This document shows positions 1 through 7,878 of a stretch of 64,000 bases of DNA, piece by piece. This DNA is from Streptomyces sp. DT2A-34 (GTDB lineage: Bacteria; Actinomycetota; Actinomycetes; Streptomycetales; Streptomycetaceae). Below the pieces are notes generated by a model that worked only from the letters and a program-made list of their open reading frames with translations, had not been told where the DNA came from and did not search any database. Both the position numbers and the translations under genes were made by a program. The stretch is from NCBI RefSeq assembly GCF_030499515.1, contig NZ_JASTWJ010000001.1, positions 9,404,001-9,468,000 of the forward strand. The letters are read 5' to 3'. The number at the start of each line of letters is the position of its first letter. Positions within the stretch are counted from its first letter, which is position 1.

Positions 1-50
1 TTTCGGGGAGGCGGGAATCTTTGCAGTCTCGTGAAGGGTTGAGCAGGGTG

Positions 51-464
51 ATGACCGGACTTGTGGTGTGCGTGGTGGTGCTCGTCGCGGCGAGCGCGTA
101 CGGAGTGCTGCATCGGCGGCGGAGCGGGAGAGTGCGGGTGCGCGGGCGGGATGACGGAAAACAGCTCCAAGCGGCCGAGTTGGGCGGGCCGCTGGGCGAG
201 CGCGCCACCCTCGTGCAGTTCTCCAGTGCCTTCTGCGCACCCTGCCGGGCCACCCGGCGGGTGCTCGGCGAGGTGGCCGGGATGGTCCCGGGCGTGACCC
301 ATGTCGAGCTCGACGCCGAGGACAATCTGGACCTCGTCCGCCGGTTGGACATCCTCAAGACGCCGACCGTGCTGGTCCTCGACGCCGACGGCAACGTCGT
401 ACGGCGGGCCACCGGTCAGCCGCGCAAGGCGGACGTCATCGCGGCGCTGGGCGAGGCGGTCTGA
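51..464 (+). CDS. Membrane-anchored thioredoxin-like protein
   Basis: A 137-residue protein with one N-terminal membrane segment (about residues 3-20) followed by a basic stretch and a thioredoxin fold. The redox motif C62-A-P-C65 sits after a beta strand (TLVQFSSAF), and the cis-proline region KTPTVLVL follows, as in thioredoxins. It probably reduces or isomerises disulfides at the membrane. The N-in topology suggested by the Arg cluster after the segment leaves the side of action uncertain. I chose the ATG at 51; a TTG at 21 would add ten residues with no gain in similarity. It lies upstream of, and in the same direction as, the flavin reductase, separated by a leader peptide and promoter region, so it is probably a separate transcript. 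Confidence 0.85.
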   Translation: MTGLVVCVVVLVAASAYGVLHRRRSGRVRVRGRDDGKQLQAAELGGPLGERATLVQFSSAFCAPCRATRRVLGEVAGMVPGVTHVELDAEDNLDLVRRLDILKTPTVLVLDADGNVVRRATGQPRKADVIAALGEAV

Positions 465-548
465 GGGGCCGTGACGTCGAGGGTGAGTCATCTCCCACAT
501 CGCGGAACCCACTTGACTGTGTGCACCACCTATCGTCAGCCTGACCGT

Positions 549-629
549 ATGCCTGAGGAACTCCTTCTCTTCGGCCGGGCCCATGTCGACCTGGCCCGCA
601 CCGCGAGCGCGCGCTGTCCGGGCTGTTGA
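549..629 (+). CDS. Putative cysteine-responsive leader peptide (26 aa)
   Basis: A 26-codon ORF begins at the ATG at 549 and ends with TGA at 627-629, 44 nt before the flavin reductase start. Its C-terminal half reads HVDLARTASARC and ends in Pro-Gly-Cys. This matches the HVDLxRxxSxxC pattern that I recall from short actinobacterial leader peptides placed before sulfur and cysteine genes. In mycobacteria such cysteine-ending uORFs act as translation attenuators that sense charged tRNA-Cys. A TTGACT hexamer lies at 513-518, but no well-spaced -10 was found. A short hairpin is possible inside the ORF (CGGGCC/GGCCCG). I infer that translation of this ORF couples the flavin reductase to cysteine supply. 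The pattern is clear; the mechanism is inferred. Confidence 0.7.
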   Translation: MPEELLLFGRAHVDLARTASARCPGC

Positions 630-673
630 ACGACCACGGACCCGCACGCCTCCCCTCGCAGAAGGACAACTCC

Positions 674-1183
674 ATGACGGCCACCTCCGGCCTCGGCACC
701 ACCCGGCTCGCCTCTGCCGACCTGCTCCGCTCCGTCTTCCGGCGCCATGCGACCGGTGTGGCAGTGATCACGGCCCGCGGCGAGACGGGCCCGGTCGGCT
801 TCACCGCCACGTCCCTCACCTCCGTCTCCGCCGACCCCCCGATGCTCTCCTTCGGCATCGGCACCGGCGCCTCCAGCTGGCCGGCGATAGCCGCGACGGA
901 CCATGTCGGCGTCCACATACTCGGCGAGCACCAGCAGTCGCTGGCGGCCACCTTCGCCCGCAGCGGCGCCGACCGCTTCGGCCCGCCCACAGCCTGGCGC
1001 GAGGGTCCCGAGGGCGTCCCCGTCCTCGACGACGTCCTCGCCTGGATGGTGTGCCGGATCGTCGGGCGCGTGCCCGCGGGCGATCACCGCATCGTGCTGG
1101 CCGAGGTCGTCCTCGGTGACCCCACCGGCCCCGGACGCCCACTCGTGTATCACCAGGGCCGGTTCAACGGCCTGCGTGACTGA
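674..1183 (+). CDS. Flavin reductase family protein (HpaC/SsuE-like, split-barrel)
   Basis: A 169-residue NAD(P)H:FMN reductase of the split-barrel family, which supplies reduced flavin to two-component monooxygenases. Family features visible are the N-terminal FRRHATGVAVITA strand and helix, GFTATSLTSVSADPPMLSFGI (FMN phosphate-binding loop region) and a C-terminal PLVYHQGRF strand. The ATG at 674 follows AGAAGGA and is preferred to the in-frame TTG at 626, which lies inside the leader ORF stop. The cysteine-type leader peptide directly upstream suggests a role in sulfur assimilation, for example serving a sulfonate monooxygenase encoded elsewhere; that is inference. No monooxygenase partner is in the window. 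Confidence 0.88.
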   Translation: MTATSGLGTTRLASADLLRSVFRRHATGVAVITARGETGPVGFTATSLTSVSADPPMLSFGIGTGASSWPAIAATDHVGVHILGEHQQSLAATFARSGADRFGPPTAWREGPEGVPVLDDVLAWMVCRIVGRVPAGDHRIVLAEVVLGDPTGPGRPLVYHQGRFNGLRD

Positions 1184-1372
1184 CCTCACCGCACCGATGT
1201 GACCGAACCGGCCTTCCACCGTTCTGCGAGGCCGTCGAATTCCGATTACGCTGCGTTGCAAAGGTCACAGTTCAAAGCGCTTGCTTAGCGGGAACGAACT
1301 GGGTGTACTGGCGAGTAATATTTCGCTCGGAGCGCGGGTCGCCCCGATCGGGATCGACCACTTGGGGCGCCT

Positions 1373-1396
1373 ATGCTGCCTGCAAGTAGGCAGCAT
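1373..1396. promoter_or_regulatory. Perfect 9-bp dyad in etfB leader
   Basis: ATGCTGCCT (1373-1381) and AGGCAGCAT (1388-1396) form a perfect inverted repeat around a 6-nt loop, 30 bp before the etfB start. A TATGCT hexamer at 1372-1377 overlaps the left arm, so the dyad could be an operator over the -10 region or an RNA hairpin in the 5' leader. No regulator gene adjoins it. Confidence 0.5.
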
Positions 1397-1425
1397 GGAA
1401 ATGACGATGCAGTAGGAGAGCCGGC

Positions 1426-2214
1426 GTGAGCTTGAGGATCGTTGTCACTGTGAAGTACGTGCCCGACGCCACTGGCGACCGGCACTTCGCCGATGACCTG
1501 ACCGTCGACCGGGACGACGTGGACGGTCTGCTCTCCGAGCTCGACGAGTACGCGGTCGAGCAGGCGCTGCAGATCTCCGAGAACTCCGACGACGACGTGG
1601 AGATCACCGTCCTGACGGTGGGCCCGGAGGACGCCAAGGACGCCCTGCGCAAGGCGCTGTCCATGGGCGCCGACAAGGCGATCCACGTCGAGGACGACGA
1701 CCTGCACGGCACCGACGCCCTCGGCACCTCCCTGGTGCTGGCCAAGGCGATCGAGAAGGCCGGCTACGACCTGGTCATCTCCGGCATGGCCTCCACCGAC
1801 GGCACCATGGGCGTCGTACCGGCCCTGCTCGCCGAGCGCCTGGGCGTCCCGCAGGTCACCCTGCTGTCCGAGGTCTTCGTCGAGGACGGCACGGTCAAGG
1901 GCCGCCGGGACGGCGACGCCGCCTCGGAGAACCTGGAGGCGTCGCTTCCGGCCGTCGTGTCGGTCACCGACCAGTCGGGTGAGGCGCGCTACCCGTCCTT
2001 CAAGGGCATCATGGCCGCCAAGAAGAAGCCGGTTCAGTCCTGGGACCTGTCCGACCTGGACATCGAGACCGAGGAGGTCGGTCTCGAGGGTGCCTACACC
2101 GTCGTCGACGCCGCGGCCGAGCGTCCGGCCCGTACCGCCGGCACGATCGTCAAGGACGAGGGCGAGGGCGGCAAGCAGCTCGCCGAGTACCTCGCGAGCC
2201 AGAAGTTCATCTAA
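1426..2214 (+). CDS. etfB: Electron transfer flavoprotein beta subunit
   Basis: A 262-residue ETF beta subunit. With EtfA it forms the soluble FAD/AMP heterodimer that collects electrons from acyl-CoA and other dehydrogenases and passes them to the quinone pool. Visible family features are the VTVKYVPD start, the GADKAIHVEDDD segment and the ETF-beta signature region around residues 100-170, with DGTMGVVPALLAERLGVPQVT, though I quote it only as a landmark for position. GTG at 1426 follows a strong AGGAGAG (1414-1420). The gene lies 74 bp upstream of etfA in the same direction, so the two form an operon. The length is normal for the family. Confidence 0.96.
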   Translation: MSLRIVVTVKYVPDATGDRHFADDLTVDRDDVDGLLSELDEYAVEQALQISENSDDDVEITVLTVGPEDAKDALRKALSMGADKAIHVEDDDLHGTDALGTSLVLAKAIEKAGYDLVISGMASTDGTMGVVPALLAERLGVPQVTLLSEVFVEDGTVKGRRDGDAASENLEASLPAVVSVTDQSGEARYPSFKGIMAAKKKPVQSWDLSDLDIETEEVGLEGAYTVVDAAAERPARTAGTIVKDEGEGGKQLAEYLASQKFI

Positions 2215-2288
2215 GGGTTCGCTGGCCCGCTTGAGGCTCAACCCCCTTACCGCCCCTCAGACTTCGCAATCCGCAGGAGAGCATTCCC

Positions 2289-3251
2289 ATGGCTGAAGTT
2301 CTCGTCTACGTCGACCATGTGGACGGTGCCGTCCGCAAGCCCACCCTGGAGCTGCTGACCCTGGCCCGCCGTGTCGGCGAGCCCGTCGCCGTCGCGCTGG
2401 GCAACGGCGCCGCCGACACCGCCGCCACGCTCGCCGAGCACGGCGCGGTCAAGGTCCTCACCCACGACGCGTCGGAGTACGCCGACTACCTGGTCGTGCC
2501 GAAGGTCGATGCCCTGCAGGCCGCCGTCGAGGCCGTCTCCCCGGCCGCCGTCCTCGTCCCCTCCTCCGCCGAGGGCAAGGAGATCGCCGCGCGTCTGGCC
2601 CTGCGCATCGGCTCCGGCATCATCACCGACGCCGTCGACCTGGAGGCCGGCGACGAGGGTCCGGTGGCCACCCAGTCGGTGTTCGCCGCTTCCTTCACCA
2701 CCAAGTCCCGTGTCTCCAAGGGCACCCCGGTCATCACGGTCAAGCCGAACTCGGCCGCCGTGGAGGCCGCCCCGGCCGCAGGCAGCGTCGAGGCCCTGTC
2801 GGTGTCCTTCTCCGCCCAGGCCACCGGCACCAAGGTCACCGGCCGCACGCCGCGTGAGTCGACGGGCCGTCCGGAGCTGACCGAGGCCGCGATCGTGGTC
2901 TCCGGTGGCCGTGGTGTGAACGGCGCGGAGAACTTCGCGATCATCGAGGCGCTGGCCGACTCGCTCGGCGCGGCCGTCGGTGCCTCGCGTGCCGCGGTGG
3001 ACGCCGGCTGGTACCCGCACACCAACCAGGTCGGCCAGACCGGCAAGAGTGTGTCGCCGCAGCTGTACATCGCCTCCGGCATCTCAGGCGCCATCCAGCA
3101 CCGTGCCGGTATGCAGACCTCGAAGACGATCGTGGCGATCAACAAGGACGCCGAGGCCCCGATCTTCGACTTGGTCGACTACGGCGTCGTCGGCGACCTG
3201 TTCGACGTCGTCCCGGCCCTGACCGAGGAGATCAAGACCCGCAAGGGCTGA
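2289..3251 (+). CDS. etfA: Electron transfer flavoprotein alpha subunit
   Basis: A 320-residue ETF alpha subunit, the FAD-binding partner of EtfB. The C-terminal FAD domain (about residues 195-315) shows the classic landmarks [27 protein letters not shown] and [16 protein letters not shown], then [12 protein letters not shown]. The N-terminal half is the ETF fold with the region that contacts EtfB. ATG at 2289 follows a GCAGGAG ribosome-binding site. A strong terminator 17 bp after the stop ends the operon. Confidence 0.96.
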   Translation: MAEVLVYVDHVDGAVRKPTLELLTLARRVGEPVAVALGNGAADTAATLAEHGAVKVLTHDASEYADYLVVPKVDALQAAVEAVSPAAVLVPSSAEGKEIAARLALRIGSGIITDAVDLEAGDEGPVATQSVFAASFTTKSRVSKGTPVITVKPNSAAVEAAPAAGSVEALSVSFSAQATGTKVTGRTPRESTGRPELTEAAIVVSGGRGVNGAENFAIIEALADSLGAAVGASRAAVDAGWYPHTNQVGQTGKSVSPQLYIASGISGAIQHRAGMQTSKTIVAINKDAEAPIFDLVDYGVVGDLFDVVPALTEEIKTRKG

Positions 3252-3268
3252 TCCCGCTCCGGGCTGAA

Positions 3269-3307
3269 CGAGGCCCCCGTGACCGTCCGGCGGTCACGGG
3301 GGCCTCG
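3269..3307. terminator. Bidirectional intrinsic terminator after etfBA
   Basis: A 17-bp perfect stem (3269-3285 against 3291-3307) with a 5-nt loop TCCGG; the arm core is AGGCCCCCGTGACCG. It sits between the convergent etfA and EEP-family genes, 17 bp from one stop and 18 bp from the other, so it can end both transcripts. It lacks a U tract, as is common in Streptomyces. Confidence 0.9.
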
Positions 3308-3325
3308 TGCCGTCCTCGTGTCACG

Positions 3326-4234
3326 TCACCCCAGGTTCAGGAATGCCTGCACGGGCAGATGGTCGCTCGGGAACTGGCCGCCGTCGGAGAACGTGTTGAT
3401 CGCCGCCCGGTGCGCCGTCACGCCGGGCGTGGACAGGATCCAGTCGATACGGTCGCCGTTCGGCGTCAGCGGCTTGTAGCCGTGGAAGGTCGCGTACAGC
3501 GCGCTGCGCTCGCGCGCGGTGTTCCAGGTGTCGACGAGACCGGAGCCGAGCAGGGTGTCGTACACCGTGTTCTCGTGGGCGGCGACATTGAAGTCCCCCG
3601 TCACCACGACCGGCAGGGAGTCGCCGAACCCGGCGATCCGTTCGGCGATGAGCGAGGCGCTGCGCTCGCGCGCGTACTGGCTCACATGGTCGAAGTGGGT
3701 GTTGAGGACATAGAACTCCCGTCCACCGTCGGCCAGATCGCGAAAGCGCACCCAGGTGACCATCCGGGCGAAGGCCGCGCCCCAGGTGTTGGAGCCGATC
3801 GCGCTCGGGGTGTCGGAGAGCCAGAAGTGGTCGTAGGCGGTCGGGCGGAGGCGGCGGGAGTCGTAGAAGATCGCCATGGATTCGTCGCTGCTGCCGTGCA
3901 GCCGCCCGGTGCCCACCCAGTCGTAGTGCGGGCCGAGGTCGGCGTCGATGTCGAGCAGCTGCGCGAAGACGCCCTCCTGGGTGCCGATGACATGCGGGGC
4001 CTCCTGGCGCAGCAGCTCGCGCATCACGGGTCTGCGTACGGCCCAGCTGTGGGGCTCGGTGGTGCTCGCGAAGCGCAGGTTGAAGGACATGGCCCTCAGG
4101 TGCCGGCGGGCCGGGCGTTCGCCCGCCGAGGCGGACGACGTGGGCAGTGCTGTACTGGAGAGGGGCGCGGTGACCGCCGCGGCAAACGCGGCCTTGAGGC
4201 CCAGGCGGCGCGTGACTCGGCTGTGGTTCGGCAC
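3326..4234 (-). CDS. Secreted endonuclease/exonuclease/phosphatase (EEP) family protein
   Basis: A 302-residue exported metal-dependent phosphoesterase of the EEP fold. The N-terminus has RRLGLKAAF followed by an Ala-rich segment, consistent with a Sec or Tat-type signal (about residues 1-37). EEP catalytic motifs are present in order: MSFNLRF (Asn), GTQEG (metal Glu), NTHFDH (His), VVTGDFN (Asp and Asn), DRIDWIL and the terminal SDHLPV (Asp-His). The substrate cannot be told from sequence; family members cleave phosphodiesters in nucleic acids, phosphoinositides or sphingomyelin. The gene is monocistronic and converges on etfA. Confidence 0.87.
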   Translation of the reverse strand: MPNHSRVTRRLGLKAAFAAAVTAPLSSTALPTSSASAGERPARRHLRAMSFNLRFASTTEPHSWAVRRPVMRELLRQEAPHVIGTQEGVFAQLLDIDADLGPHYDWVGTGRLHGSSDESMAIFYDSRRLRPTAYDHFWLSDTPSAIGSNTWGAAFARMVTWVRFRDLADGGREFYVLNTHFDHVSQYARERSASLIAERIAGFGDSLPVVVTGDFNVAAHENTVYDTLLGSGLVDTWNTARERSALYATFHGYKPLTPNGDRIDWILSTPGVTAHRAAINTFSDGGQFPSDHLPVQAFLNLG

Positions 4235-4391
4235 TGAGGCTCCTTCGCTGGGAACTGCCGGACGAGTCGTGCGGGGCGTGCGTATGGAAGCGTGATACCG
4301 CGTCCTGAGATGGGCGTGAACATGGCGAGATGGTGGAGTGACTCCCTGTGGGCAGGGTGTTGACCAGTAGGAAGGTCCCCAGATAACTTCG

Positions 4392-4422
4392 TTCTACGGA
4401 TTATTGATTCCGTATAGCGGAA
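4392..4422. promoter_or_regulatory. IclR-like operator before the HpcH-type lyase gene
   Basis: A dense palindromic block: TTCCG (4408-4412), TATAG, CGGAA (4418-4422), with a second half-site TTCTACGGA at 4392-4400 that pairs with TCCGTATAG. The form TTCCG-N5-CGGAA recalls IclR-family operators. The AT-rich block contrasts with its surroundings and ends 16 bp before the start codon of the gene at 4439, so it should act as an operator. No IclR gene is in the window. Confidence 0.6.
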
Positions 4423-4438
4423 AATAGGAGGGTGTGGG

Positions 4439-5743
4439 ATGGGTCAGGGCCAGCAGGAGAAGGTGGCGACGAGCCTCGCGGGCGCCGTGAGCGAGGAGAT
4501 CAGCGCCTCCCTCGCGCCGGTCGACGCCGAACTGGAGCGCCGCTACCCCGGAGACCCCGGCAGCCGCCAGCCCGTCCACACCGTCTACGTCCCGGGCGAC
4601 GTCTTCGCCGCCGACACCATCCGCTCCTGGGGCGACCAGGCACTCGCCGCCCTCGACGAACACGCCCCGGACGCCGCCTCCTTCGCCGCCGTCCTCGGCC
4701 TGGCGGACGACCTCGCCGAGCCCGTGTACGCGCGCGTGCGCGCCAAGCTGGAGCGCGAGCCCATCGAGGACCTGCGCGTCGACTTCGAGGACGGCTACGG
4801 CCCCCGCCCGGACGCCGAGGAGGACGAGGCGGCCGCCCGCGCGGCACGGCTGATCGCCGAGGCGTACGCCAACGGCACCGCGGCGCCGTACATGGGCATC
4901 CGTATGAAGTGCATGGAGGCGCCGGTACGCGACCGGGGCATCCGCACCCTCGACATCTTCCTCACCGGCCTGATGGAGGCCGGCGGCCTGCCCGACGGGC
5001 TGGTACTCACCCTGCCGAAGGTGACGTACACCGAGCAGGTCAGCGCCATGGTCCGGCTCCTGGAGGAGTTCGAGAAGGCGCGCGGGCTGGAGCCCGGCCG
5101 GATCGGCTTCGAGATCCAGATCGAGACCAGCCAGTCCATCCTCGCCACCGACGGCACCGCCACCGTCGCCCGCATGATCCAGGCCGCCGAGGGCCGCGCC
5201 ACAGGCCTGCACTACGGCACCTTCGACTACAGCGCCTGCCTCGGTGTGTCCGCCGCCTACCAGGCCAGCGACCACCCGGCCGCCGACCACGCCAAGGCGA
5301 TCATGCAGGTCGCGGCGGCGGGCACCGGCGTACGCGTCTCGGACGGCTCGACGAACGTGCTGCCGGTCGGCCCGACCGCCAAGGTCCACGACGCCTGGCG
5401 ACTGCACTACGGCCTCACCCGCCGTGCCCTCGCCCGCGCCTACTACCAGGGCTGGGACATGCACCCCCGCCACATCCCGACCCGGTACGCGGCCGTCTTC
5501 GCCTTCTACCGCGAGGGCTTCGAGCAGGCGGCGGCCCGGCTCGCCCGGTACGCGGGCCGGGTCGGCGGCGACGTCATGGACGAACCCGCCACCGCCAAGG
5601 CCCTCAGCGGCTATCTGCTGCGCGGTCTGGACTGCGGCGCCCTCGACATCGCCGAGGTCGCCCGGCTGACCGGTCTGACCCGTGCCGATCTGGAGGGATT
5701 CGCGGCGCCTCGCAGGGGCGATCTGACGGCTTCCGTGAAGTAG
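4439..5743 (+). CDS. HpcH/HpaI-type aldolase/lyase family protein (DUF6986-like)
   Basis: A 434-residue protein with a TIM-barrel core like the HpcH/HpaI aldolases, citrate lyase beta subunit and malate synthase families. Key features are LRVDFEDGYGPR (acidic metal site, about residue 120), RTLDIFLTGLM, GFEIQIETSQSIL (second Glu site) and HYGTFDYSACLG. These enzymes condense or cleave carboxylic acids through a metal-bound enolate. I recall similar DUF6986 proteins encoded near Streptomyces purine/allantoin catabolism genes, but no such genes adjoin it here. ATG at 4439 follows an excellent AGGAGG at 4427-4432. The exact reaction is not known from sequence. Confidence 0.8.
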   Translation: MGQGQQEKVATSLAGAVSEEISASLAPVDAELERRYPGDPGSRQPVHTVYVPGDVFAADTIRSWGDQALAALDEHAPDAASFAAVLGLADDLAEPVYARVRAKLEREPIEDLRVDFEDGYGPRPDAEEDEAAARAARLIAEAYANGTAAPYMGIRMKCMEAPVRDRGIRTLDIFLTGLMEAGGLPDGLVLTLPKVTYTEQVSAMVRLLEEFEKARGLEPGRIGFEIQIETSQSILATDGTATVARMIQAAEGRATGLHYGTFDYSACLGVSAAYQASDHPAADHAKAIMQVAAAGTGVRVSDGSTNVLPVGPTAKVHDAWRLHYGLTRRALARAYYQGWDMHPRHIPTRYAAVFAFYREGFEQAAARLARYAGRVGGDVMDEPATAKALSGYLLRGLDCGALDIAEVARLTGLTRADLEGFAAPRRGDLTASVK

Positions 5744-5838
5744 CGGCCCGGTCACAGTCGCAACCACCGGCTGGTGTTGTCACTCCTGCCCCGTAGTCTG
5801 TACGGCACGCATTGACGTGTCACAGGAACGGGGCAGCG

Positions 5839-7878
5839 GTGTCATCGGGGGAGAACGGACAGTCCGACGAGGCCGGTCGGCTGCTGGCCGGACGCTATCG
5901 AGTCCTGGCGCAGCTCGGGCGCGGCGGTATGGGCGTGGTCTGGCGGGCCGTCGACGAGGTCCTCGGGCGCGAGGTCGCCGTCAAGGAACTGCGCACCTAC
6001 TCGGACGCCGACGGCCCCGAACTGGCCGATTTGCGGCTGCGGATGCAGCGCGAGGCCCGTGCGGCGGCCCGGGTCCGGCATCCCGGCGTCGTGGCGATCC
6101 ACGATGTGGCCGAGGCCGACGGACGCCCGCTGATCGTGATGGAGCTGGTCGACGGTCCCTCCCTGGAGGCCGTGCTGCGCGAGCGGGGCACCCTCGACCC
6201 GCGTGAGGCGGCCGGAATCGGCGCCAAGGTCATGGACGCGCTGGCCGCCGCCCACCGGGCCGGTGTCCTGCACCGTGACGTCAAGCCCGGCAACATCCTG
6301 CTCGAGAACTCCGGCCGCGTCGTGCTCACCGACTTCGGCATCGCGACGATGGACGACCCGGGCGACGGCTCGGCCACCCATCTGACCCGCACCGGCCATC
6401 TCGTCGGCTCCCTGGACTACATGGCCCCCGAGCGCGCCCAGGGCGCCGATCCGGGCCCTGCCTCCGACGTCTGGGCCCTGGGTGCCACGCTGTACGCGGC
6501 GGTGGAGGGCTCCGCGCCCTTCCGCCGTACGTCCACCTTCTCCACGCTCACCGCGATCGTCTCCGAGCCCCTGCCGGAGCCCGGAAACGCCGGAGCTCTC
6601 GGCCCCGTCCTGCGGCGGCTGATGGACAAGCGGCCCGAATCCCGTCCCGAGGCCGACGAGGCGCGGGGACTCCTCCAGGCAGTGGCCGACTCGGGCGGCA
6701 CGGACGCGCCGACGGCGGCACTGCGGGGGCCGGTGGGTGCCGGGCCCGCGCCGGACGGGCCGGCCATGGGCCCTGACGGGCAGGGGGTCGGGCAACCCGG
6801 GCCGACGGGACCCGCTGCGCAGGCGTACGGCGGCCAGGGGCAGAGTGCGCCGGGGGCTCAGGGCGCCGACGCTCCGGTGCAGGGTGTGCCCGTGTCCGGT
6901 CTGCCCGGGGCGCCTCGCTTCGGGGCTGCGGTACAGGGGGCGCAGGGACCCGCGACTCCTGGTCAGGGCACGCCACCGATGCAGGGCTTCAGCGCAGCCG
7001 GACAGCCCGGACCGGGCATATCCGGACACGGCGCTCCCGGGCAGCCGCCCGCGCCGCCGTACGGCTCCGGCCGGCCGCAGTCCGGCTTCGGCAGCCCCAC
7101 CCCGCCGCCACAGAACCCGGACGCCACCGGCCCCATGGTCACGTCCTCCACCACGCCCAACCGACGCAAGGGCCGCGCCCTGCTCGCCGCTGTGGCCGTG
7201 ACCGTCGTCCTCGCGGCGGCCGGGGTCACGGTCGCCCTGCTGAACAACAAGGGCGACACCCAGGCCGAGGCGCAGGGCACGTCGTCCGCCATCTCCGGCG
7301 GCGCGTCCGCCTCGGCGACCGGCAGCCCCGACGCCGATCGGTCGGGCGACTCGGGCCTCACCGAGACGGGCGACGACGAGAAGACCCCCGGCGCGACCAA
7401 GACCCCGAGCCGCACGGCGGAGGCCGGGCCCACCGATCGGGCCACCACCTCGTCCCCGACCCCGACCCCGACCTCGGGCGGCGGCGGCACCAACGGCGGT
7501 ACCGCGGGCGGCGGTTCCGGCGACGGCGGCACCACGGGCGGCGGAGGAACCACGGGTGGGGGCGGCAGCACCGGCGGGGGCGGCACCACACCGACCGCGT
7601 CCTGCTCCTCCATCGGCGGCGGCAAGTACAACTGCCAGGTATGGAAGCAGGCCAAGTCGTACACCGCCTCCGGCACCGAGGTCGGCGTCCTCAACGCGGG
7701 CACCAACTACTTCTACTGCCAGCAGAACCTGGGCCGCCGCGAGACATACGGCGAGTGGACCAACGTCTGGTGGGCCAAGACGGACGACGACAGCGGCAAC
7801 ACCGGCGTCTTCGTCAGCGACGTCTACATCGAGGGCGGCAACAACGACGAGCCGGTGCCCGGACTCCCGGTCTGCTGA
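5839..7878 (+). CDS. Receptor-type Ser/Thr protein kinase with extracellular Cys domain
   Basis: A 679-residue transmembrane PASTA-less Hanks-type kinase. The kinase domain spans about residues 18-275: G-loop GRGGMG, VAVKE (Lys49), HRDVKPGN (about 150), DFG (about 165) and the APE equivalent MAPERAQG. A long Pro/Gly/Gln-rich linker follows to one membrane segment at about residues 447-467. The outside part is Ser/Thr- then Gly-rich, followed by a compact C-terminal domain of about 90 residues with four Cys (SCSS, NCQVW, FYCQQ, PVC) and aromatic residues, resembling a small SH3-like sensor. The GTG at 5839 follows GGAACGGGG; an upstream TTG at 5812 is less likely. Its 3' end overlaps the convergent gene by 55 bp. 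Confidence 0.92.
   Translation: MSSGENGQSDEAGRLLAGRYRVLAQLGRGGMGVVWRAVDEVLGREVAVKELRTYSDADGPELADLRLRMQREARAAARVRHPGVVAIHDVAEADGRPLIVMELVDGPSLEAVLRERGTLDPREAAGIGAKVMDALAAAHRAGVLHRDVKPGNILLENSGRVVLTDFGIATMDDPGDGSATHLTRTGHLVGSLDYMAPERAQGADPGPASDVWALGATLYAAVEGSAPFRRTSTFSTLTAIVSEPLPEPGNAGALGPVLRRLMDKRPESRPEADEARGLLQAVADSGGTDAPTAALRGPVGAGPAPDGPAMGPDGQGVGQPGPTGPAAQAYGGQGQSAPGAQGADAPVQGVPVSGLPGAPRFGAAVQGAQGPATPGQGTPPMQGFSAAGQPGPGISGHGAPGQPPAPPYGSGRPQSGFGSPTPPPQNPDATGPMVTSSTTPNRRKGRALLAAVAVTVVLAAAGVTVALLNNKGDTQAEAQGTSSAISGGASASATGSPDADRSGDSGLTETGDDEKTPGATKTPSRTAEAGPTDRATTSSPTPTPTSGGGGTNGGTAGGGSGDGGTTGGGGTTGGGGSTGGGGTTPTASCSSIGGGKYNCQVWKQAKSYTASGTEVGVLNAGTNYFYCQQNLGRRETYGEWTNVWWAKTDDDSGNTGVFVSDVYIEGGNNDEPVPGLPVC

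Noticed and set aside
513..536. A housekeeping promoter for the leader peptide (TTGACT and TATCGT)
   Set aside because: The hexamers are only 12 bp apart, too close for a sigma-70-type promoter, so I did not list it as a feature.
4432..5796. Very long frames on both strands covering the HpcH-type lyase gene
   Set aside because: They are Arg/Pro/Ala-rich with no recognisable fold, and the frame at 4439 has proper family motifs and a strong ribosome-binding site. High GC content creates such shadow frames throughout the window.
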